DNA of 64,000 nucleotides from Brachyspira hampsonii 30446 (GTDB lineage Bacteria; Spirochaetota; Brachyspiria; Brachyspirales; Brachyspiraceae): NCBI RefSeq assembly GCF_000316195.1, contig NZ_JH994111.1, positions 1,816,062 to 1,880,061 of the forward strand, read 5' to 3'. Shown piece by piece: positions 63,077 to 64,000 of this stretch (position 1 is its first letter; each line of letters starts with the position of its first letter). The notes under the pieces were generated by a model. It saw only the letters and a program-made list of their open reading frames with translations, ran no database searches and was not told where the DNA came from. The position numbers and the translations under genes were made by a program.

Positions 63077-64000
63077 TTATTTTAAAGTTCTATATTTTAT
63101 AAAAAATACGGCTGTTACTACAAAAGTAAAAACTTCTGTAATAGGCATAACATACCATATACTATCTCTTACAAATATTAAGGGCATTAGAAATATTAAA
63201 ATACCGCTTATTATAAGACCCCTTAATATTGCAACTATAAATGAAGAAACTGGTTTCATTATAGCCTGAAAATAGTATGTTGCATATATATTAAATGGAA
63301 GTATTAAAAATGATATAAAATAAGCTCTCATAATATTTTTTGATATACTTAGAGCTTCATCTGAAGGCTTCATAAATGCTTTCATTAGAAAATCAGTATT
63401 AAAGTATGTAAACAAAGTGGATACTATAGCCAATACTAAAGCTGTAAATATACCATATTTTACTGCTGATTTTATTCTGTTCATATTGCCAGCTCCAAGG
63501 TTAGCAGATATTATAGGCTGTCCTGCTTGCCCTATTGCATAGGCTGATGACTGAACTAATATGTTAATATTTATTATAACGGAATAAACCGCCAATGCTG
63601 AAGAGTTGAAATATTTCATTATCTGATTATTAAACATTAAGGCAAGTATTCCCATTGCTATATCTATAAAAAATGTAGAAAAACCGATTAACACAATATT
63701 TTTTGATAATGAAAATAATTTATTTACTTTTACAAATTTTAAAGTATTCTTTTTTGTAAACAGATGAGATATTAAAATTGAAGCAGTTATAACCTGTCCT
63801 ATAGCAGTGGCAAGACCAGCACCAAATATACCCATATCGCATACAAATACAAAAAAATAATCTCCAAATACATTAAATATACCGCCTGCAATAACAGCAG
63901 TAGTTGCTTTCATAGGAGCATTATCATTTCTAAGATATGCAGCAAAAAATTGACTAAAAGCAAATAAAGGTAAAATTATCTTTATAGGAAGAAAATATCT
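63077..64000 (-). CDS. MATE-family efflux transporter, 5' end outside the window
   Basis: The C-terminal 308 residues of a multidrug and toxin extrusion transporter. The frame stays open to the window edge (…YFLPIKIILPLFAFSQFFAAYLRNDNAPMKATT), so the annotated start lies beyond 64000. About eight membrane helices remain. GGIFNVFGDYFFVFVCDMGIFGAGLATAIGQ (parts: GDYFFVFVCDMGIFGAG, SAYAIGQAGQPIISANLGAGN) are typical of bacterial MATE proteins, which use Na+ or H+ gradients to expel drugs. The 3' end stops 15 bases after a family-A element. Confidence 0.85.
   Translation of the reverse strand, partial: RYFLPIKIILPLFAFSQFFAAYLRNDNAPMKATTAVIAGGIFNVFGDYFFVFVCDMGIFGAGLATAIGQVITASILISHLFTKKNTLKFVKVNKLFSLSKNIVLIGFSTFFIDIAMGILALMFNNQIMKYFNSSALAVYSVIININILVQSSAYAIGQAGQPIISANLGAGNMNRIKSAVKYGIFTALVLAIVSTLFTYFNTDFLMKAFMKPSDEALSISKNIMRAYFISFLILPFNIYATYYFQAIMKPVSSFIVAILRGLIISGILIFLMPLIFVRDSIWYVMPITEVFTFVVTAVFFIKYRTLK

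Overview
The window is AT-rich spirochaete chromosome, most likely Brachyspira (inference). The evidence is a very low GC content, a flagellar cap protein (FliD) and a FlbB/MotE-like collar protein fitting periplasmic flagella, many lipobox lipoproteins, a KdsC-LptC-LptA set implying a lipooligosaccharide outer membrane, and strictly anaerobic traits such as an anaerobic sulfatase-maturase-type radical SAM enzyme. Most genes are conserved housekeeping genes in short operons with AAGGAG-like ribosome binding sites and frequent TTG/GTG starts.

Layout. 1-3.1 kb: patatin lipase and fliD. 3.1-6.4 kb: a small accessory patch with a frameshifted TM2-domain gene, a phage/plasmid-style helix-turn-helix replication protein, and an SMC-like ATPase overlapping a TOPRIM protein (split OLD-like pair). 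6.5-14.7 kb: radical SAM protein, uvrC, phosphoribosyltransferase-pheT-pheS, nucleotidyltransferase. 14.7-20.7 kb: small lipoprotein, TPR/DUF2971 protein, a lone trpB with a conspicuous promoter-operator, and a large lipoprotein behind a perfect Fur-type box. 20.8-31.7 kb: lepB, gatC, mrdA-rodA-phosphatase, acetate transporter, flbB-like gene, secA. 31.8-40.3 kb: lipoproteins, including a tandem 557/571-residue paralogue pair, an outer-membrane barrel, and the lptA-lptC-kdsC operon. 40.3-43.8 kb: two tRNA genes, truA, a substrate-binding lipoprotein and a GT-C-like membrane protein. 43.8-52.4 kb: two kinds of non-coding mobile-element-like repeat, a DegT-type protein without its lysine, a split zinc ABC transporter, META-domain lipoproteins, a NitT/TauT-type ABC importer, a Ca/Na exchanger and a minisatellite protein. 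52.5-64 kb: cupin, pyrG, an ATPase plus PD-(D/E)XK-like pair, psuG-psuK, recR-ebfC, a CsgG-like outer-membrane gene pair, a DivIC-like gene, a second copy of the first repeat family and a truncated MATE transporter.

The most unusual items are: (1) two families of non-coding, palindrome-ended elements. One has 16-bp perfect terminal inverted repeats with TA ends and a GC-rich modular core (43853-44156, 62643-63062, and an end at 61-76). The other is a nested palindrome flanked by 10-bp direct repeats (46139-46464). (2) Two different ATPase-nuclease-like gene pairs that may be phage-defence modules. (3) A signal peptidase with Thr at the nucleophile position. (4) A DegT-family protein with Arg in place of the PLP lysine. 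(5) Clear palindromic operators at the trpB and acetate-transporter promoters. No rRNA, CRISPR array or complete insertion sequence was seen.
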